DNA of 64,000 nucleotides, taken from NCBI GenBank assembly GCA_012103535.1, contig WLWQ01000002.1, forward strand, positions 1,054,001-1,118,000, read 5' to 3'. Shown in pieces: positions 1 to 8,699 of the stretch (the stretch's first letter is position 1; each line of letters starts with the position of its first letter). The position numbers were made by a program, and so were the translations under genes. A model generated the notes under the pieces. The model saw only the letters and a program-made list of their open reading frames with translations, searched no databases and had not been told where the DNA came from. The stretch comes from Pseudomonadales bacterium (GTDB lineage Bacteria; Pseudomonadota; Gammaproteobacteria; Pseudomonadales; Pseudohongiellaceae).

Positions 1-428
1 ATAGGATTAGTCATATCCATAAATTTTTCCATGCTTTTTGTCCTTTTATCCCTCATTAATAGAACAAATTTCTTTCTTGCGCTAAAAATATCCTTTACGA
101 GATGCATCCATACTCGTATCTGCATGGCCGGTTTTTTCAGTGAAGGGCCAATCCACAACCCATTAACTTCCATCATCTCGTAATCATCATTACTGAATAG
201 ACTATTTGATTTTTTAATTTGATCAGGAACAAACATTAAGCTTCTAAGGTTAGGTTGAGTAACTAACATGTAACAAGCAGCTAATTGATTGTGTAAGAAA
301 ACTCCTACAACCTTAGATCTATTTACATAGTCATCTGGTAATCGAACACCAGAATATCTTTCAATTTTTTGTATGACTTGTGACGTTTCAGACCTTGACT
401 TAATAGTTTTAAATACTAATTTTTCCAT
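1..428 (-). CDS. Partial CDS, unknown protein (N-terminal 142 residues)
   Basis: An open frame starts at ATG 426-428 on the minus strand and runs without a stop off the left edge, so the C-terminus is missing. The visible part begins MEKLVFKTIKSRSE and holds a short hydrophobic stretch (VVGVFLHNQLAACYMLV, near residues 45-61) followed by basic segments. There is no signal peptide or obvious transmembrane helix. The hydrophobic core flanked by polar segments vaguely recalls the first half of GNAT-type acyltransferases, but no diagnostic motif is visible, so I assign no function. It starts 25 bases after the stop of the methyltransferase gene on the same strand, which suggests co-transcription. 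Base composition looks AT-richer than the housekeeping regions further right. Confidence 0.6.
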   Translation of the reverse strand, partial: MEKLVFKTIKSRSETSQVIQKIERYSGVRLPDDYVNRSKVVGVFLHNQLAACYMLVTQPNLRSLMFVPDQIKKSNSLFSNDDYEMMEVNGLWIGPSLKKPAMQIRVWMHLVKDIFSARKKFVLLMRDKRTKSMEKFMDMTNP

Positions 429-453
429 TATGCTATCCTCGGCAAAAACATAC

Positions 454-972
454 CTACTTTTTTCTATATTCTCGATACTCTCCCGAGTACTCGCTATTCA
501 AAATAACTTCTTCTTCTTTTCTTGCTGAAAGAATGTAAAAAGCTACAAGGTATATTAGTGTAATCCAGAGGATTAGGGAATTAAACACAAGCGTACTGCT
601 AAACCAAATAATGATGTATGAAAAGTATATCGGATGTCGAATTATCCCGTAGGGGCCAGTTGTAACTAAAGAATCTACATTGTCACTAAATGCGAAATTT
701 AGATGCTTTGCGGTGGTAATTGCCCACAAAAATAGTGATACGCCAACAATGTATAGTGCGCATCCAATCCATTTTGACACAAATGTTTGAAAATCAATAT
801 TTAGTGAAAAATAGATTGTGGTTATGATTTGGATGACAACAATAGGATCATAGAGTCTACTTCCTAATTCTGAGCTTTTTGATTCAATCCTAAAAAATTT
901 AAATCTAGCCCAAACTAAACTCACGATTATCGTGGTGTAAGTTGTTAGAAATAAAAGACTAAGGAAATTCAC
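454..972 (-). CDS. Isoprenylcysteine carboxyl methyltransferase (ICMT/PEMT-like) family membrane protein
   Basis: This 172-residue protein has about four to five hydrophobic helices and the family signature near its C-terminal half: a TGPYG turn followed by RHPIYFSY, then an acidic EEE plus EYREYRK tail. In this family these residues form the SAM-binding and membrane-embedded methyl-transfer site, and members methylate lipid-like or isoprenyl carboxyl or amine groups. The bacterial substrate cannot be read from sequence. It is probably an inner-membrane enzyme. It lies just upstream of the truncated gene at the left edge and probably shares its transcript, so the two may act on the same small molecule or lipid (inference). 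AT-rich composition and poly-T/poly-A runs set the pair apart from later genes. Confidence 0.8.
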   Translation of the reverse strand: MNFLSLLFLTTYTTIIVSLVWARFKFFRIESKSSELGSRLYDPIVVIQIITTIYFSLNIDFQTFVSKWIGCALYIVGVSLFLWAITTAKHLNFAFSDNVDSLVTTGPYGIIRHPIYFSYIIIWFSSTLVFNSLILWITLIYLVAFYILSARKEEEVILNSEYSGEYREYRKK

Positions 973-1127
973 TAAGTTGAAGAAATAAAGGTAAGAAAAA
1001 CAATGATAAAAAAGGTTTTGAACTCTACTAATAAATTCCAGAACTCAACCGCTAACTTAAGAATGCACCGAATGCACATTATTTCATCCGCGTAATGCAA
1101 ATTTTTGAAGTGAGCTAAGAAGAAAAA

Positions 1128-2540
1128 ATGCGAGATAGAGAATCTCATAAAGATAAGTATTCGGTCTATAGCCGGGTACATTTAGGGGAATTTAAGAATC
1201 AGCTACGAGATGATGCCAGCAGAGCGATGGTGTCCTGGCCTGCCAGGACCGGCATCTTGATTTTAGTGGTAGCATCTCTAATTACATATATTGCTCAAAG
1301 CCAACTTGATAATCCCTACGCTTTATACACTTTGTTTCCTTACTTCCCTGCAATAGCTTTAGTTGTTTTTTATCCATTTATAACCCTATTAATCTCTTCG
1401 ATTGAAAAATATAGCCCGTTCGCAATGGATCTCTTATTAATTTTGGTGATGCTAGGGTTCTGTTTAACACTTCACTTAATTTTCATTGGAGCGACTTCTC
1501 CTGAAATTCTTGAAGAAAATTTTCTTTTATTGCAGGGTCAAATTGCATTTACGTTAGCGATAGTCACAGCGTTCGCGTTCCATGCAAGATTTTTGACAAA
1601 TCTAATTAGAAATCTATTATTTACTATCTTACTGTCAGTAATTCTCTTTTCAATTAATGAAAGATTTTTTTTGCTAAACGTATTGTTGATTCCTGAAGGC
1701 TTTTTTTTAGGGACAATGCTCAACTGGATGTTTCATGATGGAACCAGAACACGGTTTTATTTCAAATCAACTGACGCAGACACTCGCCAACACCTCTATA
1801 ACCAACTTTCAAAACTTGTATACCCCCACCAATTAGAACGAATTAAACTCGGAGATGAACTTGAGAACACGATGCCGCTTAAGGAAGGCAAGGCGATTAT
1901 AAATGTGTTCGATGTGCAAAAATCGAGTGAAATTCGCCATGAGCGAACGCAAGAGTTTTTTATGGGGGTGTTTCAGTCGTTTTTACAGATTTGTATGAAA
2001 GGATATGAACACAATCCACTTCGCTCTCGAGCTTTTCGTCTAAAAGAAACCGGTGATGGTTTTATCAGTTCAGTTGGTTATCCTTTCTTGCCAGTTGATT
2101 CGAGATCGTTGGCCGATAGTGCAGTGGCAACCGCATTGGATATGTTTGAGGCATTTAATCTAGAAGTTCAGAAGTTTAATTATTCCAGGCCAATTAAGGG
2201 AGCTATGGGATTAGCTTACAATTCAGTGCAGGGCACGTTCCAGAGTGGTGGTATTCGTTCTTATGATTTGTTTGGTGAAGCACTTATTCAGGCATCCAAA
2301 TATGAAGAGATAAGAAAACAAGCTCACATTTGGGAATTGCTTACTGAGAAAGCTAAAGAGCAGGGATTGGAATACTTTAATATCATCATTGCCCAGGAAG
2401 TAGTTTATAACTCCCTTAGTCCTTCCTATCGAGATTTGTTCGTTGAGATTGACTTTGCGGACCCGGGAATAGCGGAGTCTAATTTTCAGATGATGTATGA
2501 CAACGATGCCAAGTACCTCTACTACCACTTGCTAGAGTAA
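1128..2540 (+). CDS. Membrane-bound class III adenylate/guanylate cyclase-domain protein
   Basis: The 470-residue protein has about six predicted transmembrane helices between residues 41 and 198 and a cytoplasmic C-terminal cyclase homology domain from about residue 250. In that domain, NVFDVQKSSE carries the first metal-binding aspartate (D262). KETGDGF (G309-D310-G311) supplies the second loop, and FGEALIQASKYE matches the conserved helix after the nucleotide pocket. Such proteins usually make cAMP or cGMP in response to a membrane or lipid signal; the product cannot be fixed from sequence. The ATG follows an A/G-rich stretch (aagaagaaaaa) that may serve as the ribosome site. It is transcribed alone. 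The first metal-site segment is less conserved than in typical cyclases, so activity is likely but not assured. Confidence 0.8.
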   Translation: MRDRESHKDKYSVYSRVHLGEFKNQLRDDASRAMVSWPARTGILILVVASLITYIAQSQLDNPYALYTLFPYFPAIALVVFYPFITLLISSIEKYSPFAMDLLLILVMLGFCLTLHLIFIGATSPEILEENFLLLQGQIAFTLAIVTAFAFHARFLTNLIRNLLFTILLSVILFSINERFFLLNVLLIPEGFFLGTMLNWMFHDGTRTRFYFKSTDADTRQHLYNQLSKLVYPHQLERIKLGDELENTMPLKEGKAIINVFDVQKSSEIRHERTQEFFMGVFQSFLQICMKGYEHNPLRSRAFRLKETGDGFISSVGYPFLPVDSRSLADSAVATALDMFEAFNLEVQKFNYSRPIKGAMGLAYNSVQGTFQSGGIRSYDLFGEALIQASKYEEIRKQAHIWELLTEKAKEQGLEYFNIIIAQEVVYNSLSPSYRDLFVEIDFADPGIAESNFQMMYDNDAKYLYYHLLE

Positions 2541-2548
2541 CTGTCCTT

Positions 2549-2746
2549 TTATTCGTTTTCACCTTGGATTACCAAATCTGGAATCCCTTCCTCATCAACG
2601 CTGGCACGCACCCGCATAGGTTTACAGCAAACCTGACAGTCTTCTACGTAGTCCTGAAATGGCACTGAGCAATCCACCAGCAGCTGGATGGCTTCGCCGC
2701 AATAAGGACAATTCGTCTCAACCAATTCCTGCAAATGCATGTTCAT
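2549..2746 (-). CDS. CPXCG motif cysteine-rich small protein
   Basis: This 65-residue protein carries two cysteine pairs, CPYCG near residue 14 and CQVCC near residue 38, spaced as in the CPXCG-motif family of small zinc-ribbon proteins widespread in gammaproteobacteria. The family is uncharacterised; a metal- or redox-binding role is inferred from the cysteines only. Two in-frame ATGs (MNM) allow a start two codons later. It converges with the cyclase gene, whose stop lies 8 bases away. Confidence 0.85.
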   Translation of the reverse strand: MNMHLQELVETNCPYCGEAIQLLVDCSVPFQDYVEDCQVCCKPMRVRASVDEEGIPDLVIQGENE

Positions 2747-2870
2747 GATTTGGCCATTGTAGAGCTATTCGAAGAATTTCTGCAGAACTATTCGCCTGTT
2801 CCAAGTTGATCATTGGGGAAAAATTACGTAGATTGCCAGTGCTTATTCTAAAGCAGCCCTAAAAATAGCC

Positions 2871-4331
2871 GTGAGCTATGGATCTATTGTGAATTCTCAA
2901 AATAATGCATTTAAAGCGCTGCCCAGCGTAGACAAGGCACTTCAGTCTGATTCTTTGCGTACTTTGGTGAAATCACTAGGCCATGAGCCAGTGAAAGAGG
3001 CAATTCGAGAAAAATTGAATGAGGTGCGCAGCGGCATCGCCGATGCTGATGAACAACTCATACAGGCAATACGCAGTGAAGATTATATTGATGAGTTCTG
3101 CAAAGATGTTGCCGAGAGAGTAAAGAAGTCATTTAGTTCTTCGCTGGTTCCAGTAATCAATCTAACCGGGACTGTTGTCCATACGAATCTAGGCAGAGCT
3201 CGTCTACCAAAAGAAGCAATTGATGCTATTGAAACCGTCGCAACTCAGGCGACGAATCTTGAATTTGATCTTGTTACTGGAAAACGGGGTGACAGAGACG
3301 CCCACATCGAAAATAGTATCTGTCAGTTAACCGGTGCCGAAGCGGCTACTGTGGTTAACAACAACGCCGCGGCGGTGTTGTTGGTATTGAATACCCTTGC
3401 ACAAGGTAAAGAAGTGATTATCTCACGGGGGGAGCTGGTTGAAATTGGTGGTGCATTTCGCATACCAGATGTTATGAAAAGCGCCGGTTGCACCTTAAGG
3501 GAAATCGGGACAACCAATCGAACTCATCTACGAGATTATGAGTCTGCCATTTCTTCTAATACGGGATTGCTGATGAAGGTGCATACCAGTAACTACGAGA
3601 TTCGAGGATTTACAAATTCGGTTTCTGAAGAAGAAATAAGTCAACTAGCTCAAGTGAAAGAATTGGCATTCGTCTCTGATTTAGGCAGCGGAACTCTGGT
3701 GGATCTAACGCAATTCGGATTACCCCATGAACCAACGGTATCTGAGACCCTGGAGCAAGGTGCAGACATAGTTACCTTTAGCGGAGATAAGTTACTTGGA
3801 GGACCGCAAGCTGGAATCATCGTAGGCAAAAAAGAACTAGTAGCCGCCATAAAGAAGAATCCCTTAAAGCGCGCACTGCGAGTGGACAAGATCACCATGG
3901 CTGCACTGTCTGAGATTATTAGTTTGTATCGTGATCCTCACCGATTGGCTCAGCGAATTCCTCTTCTTGCAGACCTGGCTCGACCTCTGGAAGAGATTAA
4001 TGAAGTAGCAGAACGACTACTACCAAAATTCTCTAAAAAATTGGACGGACTAGCTGAGGTAAGAATCGAAGATTGTAAGAGTCAAATTGGAAGCGGTGCC
4101 TTGCCGCTTGATTTACTAAAGAGCAAAGCGATTGTCATTCAACCGATTGCGGGAAAAGGCCAGAATGACGCTGAATTACAAAAGATCGCGGCAGATTTTC
4201 GTCAATTACCTGTTCCAATTATTGGGCGTATTCACGACGGAAAGCTGATTTTCGATCTGCGCTGTCTTCGTGATGAGGATGAAGTAACGAGTCAACTTAG
4301 TATGTTACGTAACTATGCTGTAACTGATTGA
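2871..4331 (+). CDS. selA: L-seryl-tRNA(Sec) selenium transferase
   Basis: SelA converts Ser-tRNA(Sec) to Sec-tRNA(Sec) with selenophosphate, using PLP. The 486 residues align along their whole length with E. coli SelA: PVINLTGTVVHTNLGRA in the N-terminal part, NNNAAAVLLVLNTLA, and RGELVEIGGAFRIPDVM follow in family order. FSGDKLLGGPQAG contains the PLP-binding lysine, K307. The start used is GTG; a second GTG lies 18 bases later and the ribosome site is weak, so the exact N-terminus is uncertain. selB, normally immediately downstream, is absent here; the 3' end instead overlaps a convergent efflux gene by 19 bases. No selenoprotein gene or tRNA(Sec) was recognised in this window, so the rest of the pathway must be elsewhere. 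Confidence 0.95.
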   Translation: MSYGSIVNSQNNAFKALPSVDKALQSDSLRTLVKSLGHEPVKEAIREKLNEVRSGIADADEQLIQAIRSEDYIDEFCKDVAERVKKSFSSSLVPVINLTGTVVHTNLGRARLPKEAIDAIETVATQATNLEFDLVTGKRGDRDAHIENSICQLTGAEAATVVNNNAAAVLLVLNTLAQGKEVIISRGELVEIGGAFRIPDVMKSAGCTLREIGTTNRTHLRDYESAISSNTGLLMKVHTSNYEIRGFTNSVSEEEISQLAQVKELAFVSDLGSGTLVDLTQFGLPHEPTVSETLEQGADIVTFSGDKLLGGPQAGIIVGKKELVAAIKKNPLKRALRVDKITMAALSEIISLYRDPHRLAQRIPLLADLARPLEEINEVAERLLPKFSKKLDGLAEVRIEDCKSQIGSGALPLDLLKSKAIVIQPIAGKGQNDAELQKIAADFRQLPVPIIGRIHDGKLIFDLRCLRDEDEVTSQLSMLRNYAVTD

Positions 4332-5509
4332 GTTTCTACGCCCCACTTAAAAAGATAGAGCGAAAGCAGGGATGCCGTTAGCATCAATATTAATAGTGGA
4401 TAGACTGTTCCATTAAAGATAAACGCCACCAGCTGTGCAGCTATTGCTGACACTGCCATCTGCAAAAATCCTGTTAATCCCGATGCACTCCCGGCGTATT
4501 GAGGAAATTCATTGATAGCTGCCGCCTGAGCATTTGGTAGGGTGATGCCGTTACCGAACACGGCGATAGATATTGGAAGAAAAAGAGTAAGCGGGTGACT
4601 TAGCCCGATCAAATTCAGCACGATTGCCAGGACAATTCCCCCCACCGCGATTGTCGCTCCCATAGCAATCATTTCGTCGATAGACTTGCGTCTTCCGAAG
4701 TGTCGAGCCACATAGTTGCCCACCATAAATCCTAAGGGAATCAGCACAAAGTAATAACCGTATTCCGTGGGAGGCCTATCCAGAACCGACACCATGATTT
4801 CCGGAGCGGCGGATATGAAACTAAAGAACACGACTGAAACGAATGTTACACAGAATGCATAACCGCAAAATGCACGGGATTCGAAGAGGCTGGCAAATGT
4901 CCGCAGCATCGAGCCTATACCTTCGAATGGAACTGGAGTTGCCAATGTTTCAGGTTGCCCGAATAGCATAAAGGCGAATATCAGCATGCTTGCGGCAGCA
5001 ACGACTATAAATACCGATTCCCAGCCAAAGAGCTGCATGAGTTCTCCACCTAAAGCGGGTGACATCATCGGTACTACAACCATGACCATCACCAAGGTGG
5101 CAATTACTCTTGCAGCCTCGTCGGCGCCATAAACATCTCTGACAATTGCCCTCGCTAGAACTAAACCAACCGCGGCACCGAAAGCCTGGATGAAGCGGCC
5201 TACGATTAACCAAAAAATTGAATCAGCGAGATAACAAAATATTGAACCCGCAACGGTTATTAGAATGCCTAACAGCATTATGGGTTTGCGCCCATATTTA
5301 TCCGATAACGGGCCGTACACCAAAGTGCCAAAGGCAATCGCTAACATCGATAGACTAAGAGTAAGTTGAGCTACGTCATTGCTTACAGAGTAGTCGCTTT
5401 GAATAATAGGCAAAGCGGGAAGTAGAATCTGCATGCCCGCTGGTCCTAATGCTGAAGCGGCAGCTAACAGCACTATCAATCGTTTAGATAGTGAATCAAT
5501 CTTAGACAT
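4313..5509 (-). CDS. Bcr/CflA-family MFS drug efflux transporter
   Basis: The protein is about 398 residues with twelve predicted transmembrane helices. The Bcr/CflA subfamily is indicated by the helix-1 region ALGPAGMQILLPALP and the loop-2/3 MFS signature GPLSDKYGRKPIMLLG. GRFIQAFGAAVGLVLARAIVRD matches the helix-4 motif in split form. Such proteins are inner-membrane proton antiporters that export drugs or small metabolites; the substrate is unknown. I choose ATG 5507-5509 (MSKIDSLSKR). A start 42 bases upstream would only add a polar, non-conserved leader. The gene stands alone and its 3' end runs into the end of selA. Confidence 0.85.
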   Translation of the reverse strand: MSKIDSLSKRLIVLLAAASALGPAGMQILLPALPIIQSDYSVSNDVAQLTLSLSMLAIAFGTLVYGPLSDKYGRKPIMLLGILITVAGSIFCYLADSIFWLIVGRFIQAFGAAVGLVLARAIVRDVYGADEAARVIATLVMVMVVVPMMSPALGGELMQLFGWESVFIVVAAASMLIFAFMLFGQPETLATPVPFEGIGSMLRTFASLFESRAFCGYAFCVTFVSVVFFSFISAAPEIMVSVLDRPPTEYGYYFVLIPLGFMVGNYVARHFGRRKSIDEMIAMGATIAVGGIVLAIVLNLIGLSHPLTLFLPISIAVFGNGITLPNAQAAAINEFPQYAGSASGLTGFLQMAVSAIAAQLVAFIFNGTVYPLLILMLTASLLSLYLFKWGVETQSVTA

Positions 5510-5556
5510 GTTATTCCGAGTTTTTTGGCTTAACGTAGCGTTAGGCCACAAAAGGC

Positions 5557-5751
5557 TTAGCGAACCATGAATGCGTCTCTTGAATTACGCAAATTACTAT
5601 TGGTTTGTGAGCTAAGAATGACGCTTGAACCTAGCAGAATAGAGCGTTGAGCTTTGCTTATATCGTATCCCAAACCGAACGTGTCAGTGTGAAACAACCG
5701 AGTCAACTCTTGAGCATTCCAATTGCTGCTTTGATTTTCGACGGCGGACAT
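5557..5751 (-). CDS. Possible displaced C-terminal piece of the TPR protein, or a small separate ORF
   Basis: This 64-codon frame (MSAVENQSSNWNAQ to RDAFMVR) overlaps the last 68 bases of the TPR gene in another frame. Its composition (NWNAQELTRLF, then a Gly/Ser/Ile-rich stretch) looks like real protein. The in-frame tail of the TPR gene (YVRRRKSKQQLE) looks like frameshift read-through. The open frame continues upstream of this ATG to about 5853, overlapping the TPR gene's last sensible codons near a (TGCC)3 tract. The simplest reading is one longer TPR protein interrupted by a frameshift near 5755-5800. A translationally coupled small gene is the alternative. Confidence 0.3.
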   Translation of the reverse strand: MSAVENQSSNWNAQELTRLFHTDTFGLGYDISKAQRSILLGSSVILSSQTNSNLRNSRDAFMVR

Positions 5752-7621
5752 AGTGTAACACGTTAGCACTGTTCCTGTTCTTGATTTTAGGCAGGCAGGC
5801 AGACAGATCAGGATTGGTTTGGAGCTCGAGTAATAGACCGTTAACATGTTCATTAAACCGGGGAGAGCGGTTTAGATAAGTGCTAACTTGTTGGGTAAAT
5901 GCTGAGCCATCATCACTGATCGCTACTGGAATTTTCAGATCGAGTCTGCGAAAAATACTCGGATCTTGTTGATAAGTGACGGAGTAAAACTCAATGGCAT
6001 CACTGAAGTTGCCCAACTGCCAATGCGCCGCAGCCATCCTGGCACCAATCCGCGCTCTTACCAGCACTTCCTGCTGCGGTAATTGTGATAATGCTTGTTG
6101 TCCTGCCTCAATCACTGCTTCTTCGTCGTTTTCGACTGCAGCTATTTCTGTCAAATAGGAATAGTAATAACCGTCATTTAATTGGAATGCGCCGTTAGCG
6201 CGGGCCTGATTTAGAATGTTTTTCATTACACCGGTGCCAATTAATTGAATAATCTCCGGCTCCACCCATTCTGGGATATGCACATCCAGCGGAGCGCAGG
6301 GTCGCAGTCGATTTTGCAAAACTTCAAAGTCAGCAAATAAAGCTGCGGCACGCCTTTCAGCTCGCCAGGCATCCAGGCGAAGTCGGTTAGCCTGAAAGCG
6401 TGCTGAAAGTGATTCGAAAAAATCCAAAGTTGAAAGATGCTCTAGCTGAATCTGATATTCAGTTCTATTGGCCATCATGTTTAGTAAGGCGGCGAAGGAA
6501 TCTTTCTGGGCATCGTCCGCACTGTAAGAGCCATTGCGGTCTGGTTGGTTGAGAGCGGTTTGAGTGAGTTTTACTGAATCCTCAGCGTAGCCCGCAACCA
6601 ATAGAAAACTGGCGCTAACTAAAAAATGTTCGGCCCTATTCATGACGCTGACTATTGGCTCCTGTTGCTCTCGCCAAATCAACATGCGATCCAGGGCTGA
6701 GCGGGCATCATCGAATCTGCCTTGATTCAGAGTCAAAAACAATTTGTAGATCCACGGGTCGGCCACACTCTGGGGATTTAAAAATCGAGTTGCCCGGTCC
6801 AGATACTCTTCAGCCTGATCCATTTGCAAAAGACTAAGTGAAACTTCCGAGGCATTGGTTAGATAGACTGTATCGTAATCGTTAGCTCTGTTTGCAATAT
6901 CTTCGTCTTCGTCAATCGCGCGATCACAGGCTGACGTAGATTCAATCGGCGCAAGGCTGGCAAGCTCTACTGCACAAAGCGTGTTCCACGCTCGAGCTCG
7001 TTCTCGATCGCTTACACTATTTTCCAGGACACGATTCGCAGATTCCCGAGCGGCGTCGTACTGTTTTAATTTTATGAGAGGCCAGCCACGAAAAGATTCC
7101 ATGTCCTGGCCGTAAATGGTGGAAATCTTGTCGAGATACTCCAGCGATTTTAATTGGTCTCCCATCAACTGATGGACATAGGATAGTTGGCTAAGGATGA
7201 GGTAGTGCCATTGCACGTTGCCGGAATTGAAAGCTTGTTCTAACGAGTCATAATTGGTTAATTCTTCCGCTCTGTTCAAATGAAAAAGCGATCGGGGCAT
7301 ATTGCCTTCCACGTTGAAGAGCACGTCAGCGAAAGCGAATTGGGCAGCAGGGGAGTTAGGTTCTTCCCGTACCCACTGTTCACTGAGTTCGCGCGCTTTA
7401 ACATTTTCATCAAGGTCTAGTGCGTCGCAGATCGCCAATGCTTTTGGATTGTTTACATCGCTGAATCCAAAACAGAGGGGGAGCCTGGCTTCAGGTATTT
7501 CTACTGCTTCAATGTCTAAAGGAATATCGTCCTGTGCGAAAACGGCGGCGCTAACAAAAAGACCAAACAAACATGTTGCTGGTTGCAGGAATCTAATTAG
7601 ATGAATCTGCAATTTAAGCAT
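5684..7621 (-). CDS. Exported TPR-like repeat protein, 3' end probably frameshifted
   Basis: The 645-residue product begins with a signal peptide (hydrophobic residues about 10-29, AVFAQ cleavage region), so it is probably periplasmic. The rest is a helical alanine/leucine-rich solenoid of TPR type. Repeat-like pieces include AQFAFADVLFN, YDAARESANRVLE, FDDARSALDRML and AAAHWQLGNFSDAIEFY. No catalytic motif is visible. Its ATG overlaps the stop of the MoxR gene (TAATG), so it is translationally coupled and the last gene of a DUF58-transglutaminase-MoxR-TPR operon. It may scaffold or sense envelope state for that system (inference). The final 22 residues are basic and unlike the rest, and an alternative frame continues with plausible protein (see the ORF at 5557). 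Confidence 0.8.
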   Translation of the reverse strand: MLKLQIHLIRFLQPATCLFGLFVSAAVFAQDDIPLDIEAVEIPEARLPLCFGFSDVNNPKALAICDALDLDENVKARELSEQWVREEPNSPAAQFAFADVLFNVEGNMPRSLFHLNRAEELTNYDSLEQAFNSGNVQWHYLILSQLSYVHQLMGDQLKSLEYLDKISTIYGQDMESFRGWPLIKLKQYDAARESANRVLENSVSDRERARAWNTLCAVELASLAPIESTSACDRAIDEDEDIANRANDYDTVYLTNASEVSLSLLQMDQAEEYLDRATRFLNPQSVADPWIYKLFLTLNQGRFDDARSALDRMLIWREQQEPIVSVMNRAEHFLVSASFLLVAGYAEDSVKLTQTALNQPDRNGSYSADDAQKDSFAALLNMMANRTEYQIQLEHLSTLDFFESLSARFQANRLRLDAWRAERRAAALFADFEVLQNRLRPCAPLDVHIPEWVEPEIIQLIGTGVMKNILNQARANGAFQLNDGYYYSYLTEIAAVENDEEAVIEAGQQALSQLPQQEVLVRARIGARMAAAHWQLGNFSDAIEFYSVTYQQDPSIFRRLDLKIPVAISDDGSAFTQQVSTYLNRSPRFNEHVNGLLLELQTNPDLSACLPKIKNRNSANVLHYVRRRKSKQQLECSRVDSVVSH

Positions 7622-8661
7622 TAACTTAGAGTACTTTTTGCCAGTTGCTCCATCGGTGTGCGCATATTGTCTAACAGTACTTTTTCAATGTCCGCGACTC
7701 CTGGGGCCAGTTCGATTCGATGGCCAAGTACTCGTGGTAGTAACAATTCGATGTCATCCGCAGATACATATTCTCTGCCACGCAATGCCGCAGAAACCTG
7801 TAACGCAGGGAGTAATAAGACCATGCTGCGAGTGGAATTTCCCTGTAGCACTCGATCATCTTCACGAAGGTTACGTGAAATATCCACAAGCGCAGTTTTT
7901 ATCGCAGGGCTGATAACAACTTCTGCGTCAATTGTTTTTCGGGCCTTTAAAACTTCATCTCGGGTAACTGTGTTTAGCTGTGCGCTTAAATCTCTTCGTT
8001 CTTTGTAGGTATCCAATACGTCCAGTTCAGATTCGCGGTTGATGTGCTCCATCGTGATCTTGAAAAGAAAGCGATCTAATTGCGGAGTTGGCAGGGGATA
8101 GGTTCCAACCAGATCTAACGGATTCTGAGTAGCGATTACAAAAAATAAGTCATCAAGAGCATAGGTGACATTGTCTACTGTAACTTGCTTTTCACCCATT
8201 GCCTCCAACATGGCCGATTGCACTTTAGGGGAAGTTCGATTTATTTCATCGGCTAAGACGACATGGGCAAACAAAGGACCGTGACGAAAATGAAAAGCGT
8301 TGCTGTTGCTATCGAATACCGGAACTCCGGTCACGTCTGAAGGGAGGAGATCGGGAGTAAATTGAATTCTTCGAAAAGGTACAATAGATTCGTCGCTGCT
8401 TGATCCGTTTATTATCGCTTCGCCCAGGGCTTTTGCCAGAGTAGTCTTGCCGGAACCAGGAAAATCTTCCAACAGAATATGACCATCGGCTACTAAGGCG
8501 ATAATCGCTAATTCGATTACATCGTCTCTGCCGAGCACCTGTTTATTAACGGTGTTTTGCAAGGCGGTCAGAACCTTTAGCGCCTCCGCAAGTTCGCTGC
8601 TGGAATCATCAGACACTGCAGTGGGCAATTCTTCTACTTCGGCAACACTGTCTGAGCTCAT
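7621..8661 (-). CDS. MoxR-family AAA+ ATPase
   Basis: This 346-residue MoxR ATPase has Walker A (DFPGSGKTTLAKAL, about residues 66-79), Walker B (VVLADEINR), the sensor-1 segment FFVIATQNP, and the C-terminal lid with STRSMVLLLPAL and YVSADDIELL. MoxR proteins act as chaperone-like ATPases that activate or assemble partners encoded beside them, usually DUF58 or von Willebrand-A proteins. It sits third in the operon, after the DUF58 and transglutaminase genes, and its stop overlaps the start of the TPR gene. No vWA-domain gene is in the operon, so DUF58, the transglutaminase-like protein or the TPR protein are the plausible clients. Confidence 0.93.
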   Translation of the reverse strand: MSSDSVAEVEELPTAVSDDSSSELAEALKVLTALQNTVNKQVLGRDDVIELAIIALVADGHILLEDFPGSGKTTLAKALGEAIINGSSSDESIVPFRRIQFTPDLLPSDVTGVPVFDSNSNAFHFRHGPLFAHVVLADEINRTSPKVQSAMLEAMGEKQVTVDNVTYALDDLFFVIATQNPLDLVGTYPLPTPQLDRFLFKITMEHINRESELDVLDTYKERRDLSAQLNTVTRDEVLKARKTIDAEVVISPAIKTALVDISRNLREDDRVLQGNSTRSMVLLLPALQVSAALRGREYVSADDIELLLPRVLGHRIELAPGVADIEKVLLDNMRTPMEQLAKSTLS

Positions 8662-8699
8662 TTAGTACTCCAATTCATAAGGTGAGTTCAAAGAGTTGG

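Noticed and set aside
972-1181. 69-residue minus-strand frame before the cyclase gene
   Set aside because: It overlaps the cyclase start, is hydrophobic by AT-rich chance and has no family features.
2223-2528. 101-residue minus-strand frame inside the cyclase gene
   Set aside because: It is an antisense shadow of a clear coding region with a recognisable domain on the plus strand.
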